Assembly (NCBI GenBank): GCA_945866125.1
Contig: CAMBFZ010000037.1
Span: 1 to 15,790, forward strand
Source of the DNA: Bordetella parapertussis
Lineage (GTDB): Bacteria > Pseudomonadota > Gammaproteobacteria > Burkholderiales > Burkholderiaceae_D
DNA: 15,790 nucleotides
Reading direction: 5' to 3'
The translations under genes were made by a program, and so were the position numbers. Below the pieces are notes generated by a model that made no database searches, was not told the origin of the DNA, and was given only the letters and a program-made list of their open reading frames with translations. Shown here one piece after another: positions 5,645-13,134 of the stretch (position 1 is its first letter; each line of letters begins with the position of its first letter).

Positions 5645-7993
5645 ATGAAATCCCAAGAACTCCGCCGGCCTGCGCCGAAAGCCGCACCGGCCGCTCCACC
5701 ACCCGAAGACAAGCCCTTTACCGACCCAGTCTGCGGCATGAAAGCTGCCGCTAATCCGGAAAAATCCGCCCACCATGCGGGCGTGACGTATTACTTTTGC
5801 AGCAGCGGCTGCGTGAGCAAATTTAAGGCCGACCCACTGCGCTACCTGGCGCCGGTCAAGCGGCCCGTGTCGGCCGCTGAACGCGAAGCGATCTACACCT
5901 GCCCGATGGACCCCGAAGTCAAACAAACCGGCCCCGGCAGCTGCCCCAAGTGCGGAATGGCGCTCGAGCCATTGCATGCCTCAGCCACCGAAGACACGAC
6001 CGAGCTGGACGACATGAGCCGGCGTTTTTGGATGAGTCTTGTGTTGTCGCTGCCCCTGCTGCTGCTGGCCATGGGCGACATGATCGGCCTGCCTGTCGGC
6101 CACTGGCTGGGACATCAGACCAATGGTTGGTTGCAGGCACTGCTAGCGACCCCGGTGGTGCTGTGGTTTGGTCTGCCGTTTTTGCAGCGTGCTGTGCATT
6201 CCTTTCAAACCCGTCAGCTGAATATGTTTAGCCTGATCGGCATCGGCGTGATGGCGGCGTGGCTGCTGAGCATGGTGGGCTTGCTGTTTCCAGACCTGCT
6301 GCCGGTCGCCTTCAAAATGGATGGGATGGCGCCGCTGTACTTTGAAGCCTCTGCCGTGATCGTCACGCTGGTGTTAGTCGGTCAGGTACTTGAGTTGCGT
6401 GCCCGCTCGCGCACCAATGCGGCAGTGCGGTCTTTGCTGGCACTGGCGCCGGCAACAGCCTGGCGCATACAAAACGATGGCAGTGAACAAGAGATCCCAC
6501 TCGATCAGGTGCATATTGGCGAGCGCTTGCGGGTCAAACCGGGCGCCAATATTCCGGTCGATGGCGTGGTCGTCGAGGGTCATTCCACGGTGGACGCGTC
6601 GATGCTGACCGGCGAACCGATGCCGGTGTCGCTTCAGCCCGGTAGCAAAGCGGTGGCAGGCACGGTCAACCAGCATGGCGCGTTTATTTTGCGTGCCGAA
6701 AAAATTGGCGCCGATACGCTCTTGTCGCAGATCGTGCAATTGGTTAATCAGGCTGGCCGCTCGCGTGCGCCGATACAAAAACTCGCTGACCGTGTGGCGG
6801 GCTGGTTTGTGCCCGCGGTGATTGCGGTGGCAGTACTTGCCTTTGCGATCTGGTCGCTGTTTGGTCCGGCACCAGGCATGGCCAATGGCATGGTCGCCGC
6901 GGTCTCGGTGCTGATTATTGCCTGCCCCTGCGCGCTCGGCTTGGCCACGCCAATTTCGATCATGGTGGGGATTGGTCGTGGTGCCCGCGAAGGCGTGCTG
7001 ATTAAAGACGCCGAGGGTCTGGAGCTGATGGAAAAAGTCGACACGCTTGTTGTCGACAAAACTGGCACGCTGACCGAAGGCAAACCCAAGGTGCAAACGA
7101 TTATTGCTGCCGAAGGTTTTGCGCGCGCCGATGTGCTGGTGCTGGCCGCATCACTGGAAAAAATGAGTGAGCACCCGTTGGCGCAAGCGATTCTCGCGCA
7201 CGTACGCGCGCAGGGTTTGTCGCTGCCGGCGGTGGACAAGTTTGCGGCGGTCACGGGCAAAGGCGTGCGCGGCGAGATGGATGGGGAAGTGGTCTTGTTG
7301 GGCAATGCCTTGCTGCTGCAAGAGACCGGCATCGACACCGCTGTTTTACAACCGCAGGCAGAAGAATTACGTGTACTGGGACAGACTGTGATGTTCGTGG
7401 CGATCGGCACGCGACTTGTGGGCTTGATCAGCGTGGCCGATCCGATCAAGGCTGATAGCGCTGAAGCCATCCGCTTGCTGCATGCCGACGGTATAAAAAT
7501 TGTGATGCTCACTGGTGACAATGCGACCACGGCGGCAGCGGTGGCAAAGCAACTCGGTATTGATACCGTGCATGCAGGCGTGCTGCCCGAAGATAAATAT
7601 CGTCACGTGCAGCAATTGCAGCAACAGGGTCACATCGTTGCGATGGCAGGGGATGGGATTAATGATGCGCCGGCATTGACCGAAGCAAGTGTCGGCATCG
7701 CGATGGGCACCGGGACCGATATTGCGATGAACAGTGCGCGCATTGTGCTGGTCAAAGGAGATTTGCGCGGCATTGCAAAAGCACGCACGCTGTCGCGCAT
7801 GACGATGAACAATATTCGACAAAACTTATTTTTTGCGTTTGTGTACAACTTTGTGGGCGTGCCGATTGCTGCAGGTATCTTGTATCCGTGGCTAGGAATT
7901 TTGCTCTCACCGATGATTGCCAGCGCGGCAATGAGTTTGTCATCGGTGTCGGTGATTGCCAACGCACTGCGACTGCGCCAAGTCAAACTCTGA
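5645..7993 (+). CDS. copA: Cu+-exporting P1B-type ATPase with YHS and HMBD amino-terminal domains
   Basis: A 782-residue inner-membrane pump that uses ATP to move Cu+ (or Ag+) out of the cytoplasm. The ATG at 5645 has AGGA about 8 bases upstream. Residues 25-69 form a YHS domain (DPVCGMK at 27-33, FCSSGC at 51-56). Residues 83-110 form a heavy-metal-binding domain (YTCPMDP, GSCPKCGMALEP). There is no ferredoxin-like HMA domain. The core has the TGE actuator motif (322-324), the CPC metal site in a membrane helix (427-429), the phosphorylated Asp471 in DKTGTLTEG, the SEHPLA nucleotide-site motif (His510-Pro511) and AGDGINDAPA (from 668). Late helices carry YN (734-735) and MSLSS (763-767), both signatures of Cu+-selective P1B-1 pumps. 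A GTG-initiated phosphodiesterase gene follows 8 bases after the stop. No CueR box is evident, so control is unknown. Confidence 0.96.
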   Translation: MKSQELRRPAPKAAPAAPPPEDKPFTDPVCGMKAAANPEKSAHHAGVTYYFCSSGCVSKFKADPLRYLAPVKRPVSAAEREAIYTCPMDPEVKQTGPGSCPKCGMALEPLHASATEDTTELDDMSRRFWMSLVLSLPLLLLAMGDMIGLPVGHWLGHQTNGWLQALLATPVVLWFGLPFLQRAVHSFQTRQLNMFSLIGIGVMAAWLLSMVGLLFPDLLPVAFKMDGMAPLYFEASAVIVTLVLVGQVLELRARSRTNAAVRSLLALAPATAWRIQNDGSEQEIPLDQVHIGERLRVKPGANIPVDGVVVEGHSTVDASMLTGEPMPVSLQPGSKAVAGTVNQHGAFILRAEKIGADTLLSQIVQLVNQAGRSRAPIQKLADRVAGWFVPAVIAVAVLAFAIWSLFGPAPGMANGMVAAVSVLIIACPCALGLATPISIMVGIGRGAREGVLIKDAEGLELMEKVDTLVVDKTGTLTEGKPKVQTIIAAEGFARADVLVLAASLEKMSEHPLAQAILAHVRAQGLSLPAVDKFAAVTGKGVRGEMDGEVVLLGNALLLQETGIDTAVLQPQAEELRVLGQTVMFVAIGTRLVGLISVADPIKADSAEAIRLLHADGIKIVMLTGDNATTAAAVAKQLGIDTVHAGVLPEDKYRHVQQLQQQGHIVAMAGDGINDAPALTEASVGIAMGTGTDIAMNSARIVLVKGDLRGIAKARTLSRMTMNNIRQNLFFAFVYNFVGVPIAAGILYPWLGILLSPMIASAAMSLSSVSVIANALRLRQVKL

Positions 7994-8001
7994 GGATCTC
8001 G

Positions 8002-8517
8002 GTGGACACGTTGCGATTGTTTTTTGCGCTCTGGCCTGACCCTGCCGTGCGAGAGCAGCTAGCGAAGCAACAGCAGCACATAAGCGGGCGTCGAGTGCCG
8101 GCAGACAATCTGCATCTGACGATGGCGTTCTTGGGTGATCAGCCGCGCAGTCTGCTGCCATCACTCGAGGCGGCGCTTGACACTCTAGCGCTGCCGGCAC
8201 TGCAATTAACGATTGACCGTTTGGGTTATTTCAGCAAACCACGCATTGCATGGGCGGGCCCGTCCACACCACCGGCGGCCTTGATGTCGATGCAGCAGGG
8301 CTTGTGGAAAAACTTGGCTGCGCTGTCAGTAGGTTTGACACCCCCTGCGCAGTTCACACCGCATGTGACCTTAGCACGTGCTGCGGCAGAGCCGGACACG
8401 CTGCTCGCTAATCCGGTGATCTGGCAGGTTAATAAACTCGCGCTGCTGTCTTCAGCAAATACAGCAGCCGGGCCGGTTTATACGCCGCTGGCCGCGCGAG
8501 CGTTGGCCGCAATCTGA
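8002..8517 (+). CDS. thpR: RNA 2',3'-cyclic phosphodiesterase (LigT/ThpR, 2H phosphoesterase)
   Basis: A 171-residue cytoplasmic enzyme of the 2H phosphoesterase superfamily. Family members hydrolyse 2',3'-cyclic phosphate RNA ends to 2'-phosphates and in vitro join tRNA halves with a 2'-5' bond. The start is placed at the GTG at 8002 because AGGA lies 6-7 bases before it and the protein then begins LRLFFALWPD, the usual start of the family; an ORF extending upstream to 7888 would overlap the ATPase gene out of frame. Both catalytic H-x-T motifs are present: His38-Leu-Thr40 in NLHLTMAFLG and His121-Val-Thr123 in FTPHVTLAR. The gene begins 8 bases after the copper ATPase stop, so the two are probably co-transcribed, though no functional link is apparent. 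Its end overlaps the end of tcdA by 40 bases. Confidence 0.93.
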   Translation: MDTLRLFFALWPDPAVREQLAKQQQHISGRRVPADNLHLTMAFLGDQPRSLLPSLEAALDTLALPALQLTIDRLGYFSKPRIAWAGPSTPPAALMSMQQGLWKNLAALSVGLTPPAQFTPHVTLARAAAEPDTLLANPVIWQVNKLALLSSANTAAGPVYTPLAARALAAI

Positions 8518-9359
8518 TCTTGGTCTTGGTCTGCTTCTGCTGCCAATTTTTGCAATACATGACCAGCAGCGACCAAACCAAAACTCGCAGTGACCACCAC
8601 CGCTGAACCAAAGCCGGCACAATTGAGACCAGTGATACCGGCGGCACTATCTGAATTGGCGTCGCCATCATCATCTGTCTTGCACAGTTCAGGAAAGCGC
8701 AGCGGCTCGGTGGAATACACAGCGTCAATGCCGAATTTGTTTTTGCTCCCGCGCGGAAAGCCATGCAACGCACGCAAGCGTTTGCGGACCTTGGCCAACA
8801 GCGGCTCTTGCTCCGTACGCGACAAATCACAGACTGCAATACGCGTGGGATCGATCTGCCCGCCGGCGCTGCCAATGGTGAGCAAGCGTATCTGCTGCGC
8901 GCGGCAATAAGCAATCAGCGCCGTCTTGGCACGGACGTTGTCGATGGCATCAATGACATAATCAAAATGGCCAGCCGGCAGCATCGCGGCGATATTGTCG
9001 GCATCGATAAAGTCTTCTATTTCGGTGACCCGACAGGTGGGGTTGATCAGCGCAATACGTTGCGCCAAGGCGCTGACTTTGGCCTGACCGAGCGTGCTCG
9101 AGAGCGCATGAATCTGGCGATTGATATTTGACTCGGCCAGGTTGTCGAGGTCAATCAGGGTGAGCTGACCAATGGCGCTGCGGGCCAAGGCTTCCACGGC
9201 CCAGGAACCGACGCCGCCGACACCGATCACACAAATATGCGCACGCTGAAAACGCGCCAGCGCCGCATCGCCATAGAGGCGCGCAATACCCCCAAAGCGA
9301 CGATCCATATCAGGCTCGATATCACCGGCTTGAGGAAATGACAGTAAGGAAGCATTCAT
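8478..9359 (-). CDS. tcdA: tRNA threonylcarbamoyladenosine dehydratase TcdA
   Basis: A 293-residue E1-like enzyme that uses ATP to convert t6A37 in ANN-decoding tRNAs to its cyclic form (ct6A). It carries the nucleotide-binding motif ICVIGVGGVGSWAVEALAR (residues 42-60, GxGGxG at 46-51). Other family blocks are LIDLDNLAESNINRQIHAL (68-86), DYVIDAIDNVRAKTALIAYC (133-152), GSAGGQIDPT (163-172) and STEPLRFP (216-223). The amino terminus reads DRRFGGIARLYG at 19-30 as in E. coli TcdA (CsdL). The ATG at 9359 is used; its ribosome site is weak and Met18 (9308) is an alternative. The last ~20 residues (a Gln/Asp repeat, QDQDQ) are unlike the family core, and the final codons overlap thpR tail to tail. 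The gene diverges from the MFS gene across an 81-bp gap. Confidence 0.95.
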   Translation of the reverse strand: MNASLLSFPQAGDIEPDMDRRFGGIARLYGDAALARFQRAHICVIGVGGVGSWAVEALARSAIGQLTLIDLDNLAESNINRQIHALSSTLGQAKVSALAQRIALINPTCRVTEIEDFIDADNIAAMLPAGHFDYVIDAIDNVRAKTALIAYCRAQQIRLLTIGSAGGQIDPTRIAVCDLSRTEQEPLLAKVRKRLRALHGFPRGSKNKFGIDAVYSTEPLRFPELCKTDDDGDANSDSAAGITGLNCAGFGSAVVVTASFGLVAAGHVLQKLAAEADQDQDQIAANARAASGV

Positions 9360-9371
9360 GCCGCCATTTTA

Positions 9372-9442
9372 ACGGACAGTAAGAGACCAATTGCTCTACA
9401 CTGGGTTTTACTCATAAAAAAATAGTCTAGCCGCCTGTCCGT
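9372..9442. promoter_or_regulatory. Divergent tcdA/MFS promoter region bounded by an inverted repeat
   Basis: The 81-bp gap between tcdA and the MFS gene must hold both promoters. TTGCTC (9391-9396) and TAAAAA (9415-9420), 18 bases apart, are a weak plus-strand candidate. ACGGACAG (9372-9379) and CTGTCCGT (9435-9442) are exact reverse complements bracketing the gap, with centres 63 bp apart. The right copy overlaps the MFS start codon. Confidence 0.3.
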
Positions 9443-10604
9443 GTCCCGCCTCTCTCCTTTATTCCAACTCATTGCTGTAGCCGTTACAGCGCATGTCGCG
9501 CTCGGTGCGGCACGTGTGACAACGGCGCTCTATGCGCTCTCGCTGCATGCGTCCGAATTCACCGTCGGCACGCTGATTGCGCTTTTTGCTTTACTGCCAA
9601 TGATTCTGGCGGTGCCAATGGGGCGCATGATCGACCGCATCGGCGTGCGCAAGCCTTTGATGGTCGGCTGTCTGCTGGCCGCCAGTGGCGTGATCGCCGC
9701 CGCACTGGTTCAGGGGCTGGCTATCTTGTATTTGTCGGCCGTACTGATCGGCACCGGTTTCATGGCGATTTTTATCGGTACCCAGCACGCGGTGGGCGCA
9801 ATGGCGCCACCAGATCAACGTGCTGCAAGTTTCGGCAGGCTGTCTTTGGGCTTCTCTATTTCCTCTTTTATTGGCCCGCTGATTGCCGGCTTTGCCATCG
9901 ACCATGCGCATTACACCGTGGCCTACTGGATCTGCGGCGGCTTTACGCTCCTGGCCTTTAGTCTGGCTGCCGGTGGCGCTTTAAAAAATATTCCGCTGCA
10001 TCAGGGCGCGCGCGCACCGCAAACAGGTGGCCCGCTGACCTTATTGCGGGATCGCGAATTGCGCCGGGTGTATATCGTTGGCATCCTGCTGGCAGCGGCC
10101 TGGGATCTGTTTACTTTTGTCACGCCCATACGTGGCTCGCAGCTAGGGTTTTCTGCTTCAACCATCGGCATGATACTGGCGAGCTTTTCGGCAGCAACCT
10201 TTACGATTCGCCTCGCCATGCCAGCCATTACCCGGCGCTACCACGAATGGCAAGTGCTGACGGCGGCACTGACCACGGCCACGTTATGCTACGCGCTACT
10301 ACCGTTTATGCAGCATCCGCTCACGATGGCGGCTACGGCAGCCGGCCTCGGGCTGGCACTGGGCACGGGACAGCCTAACGTGCTGGCCTTGTTGCATCAG
10401 TACGCGCCGCCCGGACGTGGCGCGGAAGCGATTGGTATTCGCGCCACCATCGGCAACGCCAGCGCGGTGAGCTTGCCACTGATCTTTGGTGCTGCCGGCG
10501 CGGCGCTTGGAGCATTTGCCGTATTCTGGGGGCTAGGGCTGCTGATTGCTTGCGGCGTCCCGATCGCGGCTAAAAAGGCGCAGTCTCAATTTGTGCATGA
10601 TTAA
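9441..10604 (+). CDS. MFS transporter, substrate unknown
   Basis: A 387-residue major facilitator superfamily protein of about 12 hydrophobic segments, so an inner-membrane secondary transporter. The cytoplasmic loop between helices 2 and 3 carries the MFS motif A (GRMIDRIGVRKPLMVG at 61-76). The second half has the usual break near residues 190-210 with a charged loop, and ends in a short polar tail (AKKAQSQFVHD). The start is a GTG at 9441; I see no ribosome site before it, so the gene may be translated poorly, or from a leaderless or very short leader transcript. No upstream in-frame ATG exists close by. The substrate cannot be read from the sequence; drug, sugar or metabolite export are all possible. 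It is followed 23 bp downstream by pdxH, so the two may be co-transcribed. Confidence 0.85.
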   Translation: MSRLSPLFQLIAVAVTAHVALGAARVTTALYALSLHASEFTVGTLIALFALLPMILAVPMGRMIDRIGVRKPLMVGCLLAASGVIAAALVQGLAILYLSAVLIGTGFMAIFIGTQHAVGAMAPPDQRAASFGRLSLGFSISSFIGPLIAGFAIDHAHYTVAYWICGGFTLLAFSLAAGGALKNIPLHQGARAPQTGGPLTLLRDRELRRVYIVGILLAAAWDLFTFVTPIRGSQLGFSASTIGMILASFSAATFTIRLAMPAITRRYHEWQVLTAALTTATLCYALLPFMQHPLTMAATAAGLGLALGTGQPNVLALLHQYAPPGRGAEAIGIRATIGNASAVSLPLIFGAAGAALGAFAVFWGLGLLIACGVPIAAKKAQSQFVHD

Positions 10605-10627
10605 TCAAACAACAAGGAATAGTCACG

Positions 10628-11263
10628 ATGTCGATTGCTGATTTACGGCGGGATTACAGTCAATCCACCCTCTCGGAAGATGCGGTCGATCCGGATCCGC
10701 TACTCCAATTTAGAGCGTGGTTTGATGCGGCATTGGCCGCGCAAGTACCTGAACCCAATGCTATGAGTGTGGCTACCGTTGGCGCTAATGGTCGGCCATC
10801 CTCCCGCATTTTGCTACTCAAGGATGCCGACGCCAATGGCTTTACCTGGTACACCAATTACGCCAGCCGCAAGGCGCAGGATTTGCTGCAGCAGCCGTAT
10901 GCAGCGTTGACTTTTTTTTGGGTCGAACTCGAACGACAGGTGCGCATCGAAGGCCGCGTTGCGCGCGTACCCGCTGCTGAGAGTGATGCCTATTTCAATA
11001 TCCGGCCGCTCAAAAGCCGACTCGGTGCAATTGCTTCTGATCAGAGCCAGCCGATTGCCAGTCGCGCACTGCTCGAAAAAAAATTTGACGATGCCGTCGC
11101 TGCGTTTGGTGATACCCCGCCGCGCCCTGCGCACTGGGGAGGCTATCGGCTCACACCGGATTGGATCGAATTTTGGCAGGGCCGCAGCTCACGTTTGCAT
11201 GACCGACTAGTCTATACGCGCAGTGCGCACGGCGACTGGACCCGAGAACGTCTGCAGCCTTAG
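10628..11263 (+). CDS. pdxH: Pyridoxamine/pyridoxine 5'-phosphate oxidase PdxH
   Basis: A 211-residue FMN-dependent cytoplasmic oxidase that converts pyridoxamine or pyridoxine 5'-phosphate to pyridoxal 5'-phosphate with O2. Length is close to the E. coli enzyme (218). The ATG at 10628 has AAGGAA upstream. Family blocks seen in order: MSVATVGANGRPSSRILLLK (46-65), FTWYTNYASRKAQDL (72-86), FFWVELERQVRIEG (96-109), SDQSQPI (137-143), and the carboxy block WGGYRLTPDWIEFWQGR (170-186) followed by RLHDR and ending RLQP. The last block holds the Arg and His residues that contact substrate phosphate and FMN in this family. It lies 23 bp after the MFS gene and 86 bp before cfa on the same strand. A run of eight T (10912-10919) lies within the coding region without disrupting it. 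Confidence 0.97.
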   Translation: MSIADLRRDYSQSTLSEDAVDPDPLLQFRAWFDAALAAQVPEPNAMSVATVGANGRPSSRILLLKDADANGFTWYTNYASRKAQDLLQQPYAALTFFWVELERQVRIEGRVARVPAAESDAYFNIRPLKSRLGAIASDQSQPIASRALLEKKFDDAVAAFGDTPPRPAHWGGYRLTPDWIEFWQGRSSRLHDRLVYTRSAHGDWTRERLQP

Positions 11264-11349
11264 ATGGGCGCGATCAAATCAACACGCCGTTAGCGGCTGA
11301 TCAACATGGGCCTGCGTCGCTTACTGCATAGTCTGCGCACGGAGGCACC

Positions 11350-12591
11350 ATGTTCTGGGAAAAAAGACTGTCGCGCTGGGTCGAGACTATGCAGGCACAA
11401 GCGAATTTGCCGCTGCGTCTGGAGCTTTGGAACGGCACACATGTTGACTTCGGCCAGCACACCCAAGTCACGATCAGGGTGCCACATGTGTCGGCGCTGA
11501 GTTATCTGCTGCGACCCTCTCTGGCCAATCTTGGGCAAGCTTACGTTGAAGGCAAATTTGACGTCGACGGCCGGCTGCAGGCCGTCATTGATGTGGCCCA
11601 TGCGCTGGCAGCGCGCAGCCTATCACCTGCCCGCACACTCGGACAAATCCTGCGACCCTTTACGCACACCCGCAAAAAAGACGCGGCAGCAATCCGCTAT
11701 CACTACGATGTCTCCAATGCGTTTTATCAAAGTTTTCTGGACGAGAGAATGGTCTACTCCTGCGCCTATTTTGAACACGGCGATGAAGATCTCGATACCG
11801 CACAACTAAAAAAAATTGACCACATCCTCACTAAAATAGGACTGCAACCCGGCGAGTCACTACTCGATATCGGCTGCGGCTGGGGCGCACTAGTGATCCG
11901 GGCAGCGCAACGATTCGGCGCCCATTGCATAGGCGTGACCTTATCTGAAAATCAGGCCAAGCTGGCGCGCGAACGGGTGGCCGCAGCAGGGCTCTGCAAA
12001 CTGATCACGATTAGGCTGCAAGACTATCGCGATGTCGAAGGCCAGTTCGATCGCGTCACCAGTGTGGGCATGTTCGAGCATGTTGGCCTGAAAAATCTGC
12101 CACTCTATTTTAAAAAAATAAACGCGCTACTGAAAGACGATGGGCTGGCGATGAACCACGGCATCACCACCACGTTTACAGACCATCGCAATGCGCCTTT
12201 GGGCGGCGGCGAATTTATTGAAAAATATGTGTTTCCGCATGGTGAGCTACCGCATATCGGTCATGTATTGACAACGATGCAGGAAGGCGGGCTGGAAGCA
12301 CTGGATGTAGAAAATATGCGGCGGCATTATGCGCAAACTTGCGCACTATGGGCAGACAACTTTGAGCGCAATACATCGCACATCAGGTCACTGGTCGACG
12401 AAAAGCGCTACCGAATCTGGCGCATTTATCTGGCCGGCTGCGCGCACGCGTTTACCCACGATTGGATTTCGCTCAATCAGATCGTCTGCGGCAAAGCCGG
12501 GCGGCACGCCGGTGCGCTGCGCAAATCACGCGCCTACATGTATCGGCAGTGCCATGCCACCGAGTACGCTAGCGACGCAATTTGTCGCTGA
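11350..12591 (+). CDS. cfa: Cyclopropane-fatty-acyl-phospholipid synthase
   Basis: A 413-residue SAM-dependent enzyme that adds a methylene bridge across double bonds of unsaturated acyl chains in membrane phospholipids, usually on entry to stationary phase or under acid stress. The ATG at 11350 has a strong GGAGG site 5 bases upstream. Residues about 20-100 form the amino-terminal lipid-binding domain. The catalytic part starts with YHYDVSNAFYQSFLDERMVY (118-137). The SAM-binding motif is LLDIGCGWGALV (171-182), followed by GVTLSENQ (195-202) and SVGMFEHVG (238-246). Cys138, Glu243 and His270 align by context with the active-site Cys, Glu and His that hold the bicarbonate ion in E. coli Cfa. 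EKYVFPHGELPHIG (291-304) is also typical. Its end overlaps msrA, on the other strand, by 23 bases. Confidence 0.97.
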   Translation: MFWEKRLSRWVETMQAQANLPLRLELWNGTHVDFGQHTQVTIRVPHVSALSYLLRPSLANLGQAYVEGKFDVDGRLQAVIDVAHALAARSLSPARTLGQILRPFTHTRKKDAAAIRYHYDVSNAFYQSFLDERMVYSCAYFEHGDEDLDTAQLKKIDHILTKIGLQPGESLLDIGCGWGALVIRAAQRFGAHCIGVTLSENQAKLARERVAAAGLCKLITIRLQDYRDVEGQFDRVTSVGMFEHVGLKNLPLYFKKINALLKDDGLAMNHGITTTFTDHRNAPLGGGEFIEKYVFPHGELPHIGHVLTTMQEGGLEALDVENMRRHYAQTCALWADNFERNTSHIRSLVDEKRYRIWRIYLAGCAHAFTHDWISLNQIVCGKAGRHAGALRKSRAYMYRQCHATEYASDAICR

Positions 12592-13099
12592 ATAATTGAC
12601 GGAATTTGGCAACCTTAGGGGCCACCACAAACGCGCAATATGATTGCAGCGGGTTGTGCAGGTAGTAGTCCTGATGATAATCCTCAGCTTTATAAAACAC
12701 CGGCGCATCGGCGAGCTGGGTGACGATTTCTCCATCCCACACATTGCCCATCTCGGCCATCACTTGGCGCGCTGTTTCATTTTGCTGCGCGCTATGCGTG
12801 AAAATCACCGAGCGATATTGTGTGCCAACGTCATTACCCTGGCGGTTAAGGGTGGTCGGATCATGGATGGTAAAAAATATTTCGAGAATGTCACGGTAGC
12901 TAACGATAGCGGGGTCAAATTCAATCCGCACCACCTCAGCATGGCCGGTGTTGCCCTCGCAGATTTGCGCATAACTCGGATTCAACACACCGCCGCCGCT
13001 GTAACCGGACTCAATTTTCTGCGCGCCGTGCAGCATCTGATAAACCGCGTCGAGGCACCAGAAGCAGCCGCCTCCGAGTGTGGCAATCTCTGTCGTCAT
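12569..13099 (-). CDS. msrA: Peptide methionine-S-sulfoxide reductase MsrA
   Basis: A 176-residue cytoplasmic repair enzyme that reduces the S-form of methionine sulfoxide in proteins, recycled by thioredoxin. The ATG at 13099 has GGAG 8 bases upstream. The catalytic motif GGGCFWC is at residues 9-15 with the nucleophile Cys12. EGNTGHAEVV (48-57), DPTTLNRQGNDVGTQYRS (80-97) and AEDYHQDY (the substrate-pocket block near residue 139) follow. A further Cys in SYC near the carboxy end may be a resolving cysteine. No MsrB domain is fused. It is the second gene of a probable pair: the AMP-binding fragment gene ends 35 bp upstream on the same strand. It converges on cfa with a 23-base overlap. Confidence 0.97.
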   Translation of the reverse strand: MTTEIATLGGGCFWCLDAVYQMLHGAQKIESGYSGGGVLNPSYAQICEGNTGHAEVVRIEFDPAIVSYRDILEIFFTIHDPTTLNRQGNDVGTQYRSVIFTHSAQQNETARQVMAEMGNVWDGEIVTQLADAPVFYKAEDYHQDYYLHNPLQSYCAFVVAPKVAKFRQLFSDKLRR

Positions 13100-13134
13100 G
13101 TCTTACTCCGTTTCAAAAAATAAAGGGGCAACGC

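Noticed and set aside
6374..7096. Long minus-strand ORFs inside the copper ATPase gene (also 6748-7530 and 7367-7822)
   Set aside because: Antisense shadows in a GC-rich gene; low-complexity Ser/Ala or His/Arg composition and no motif.
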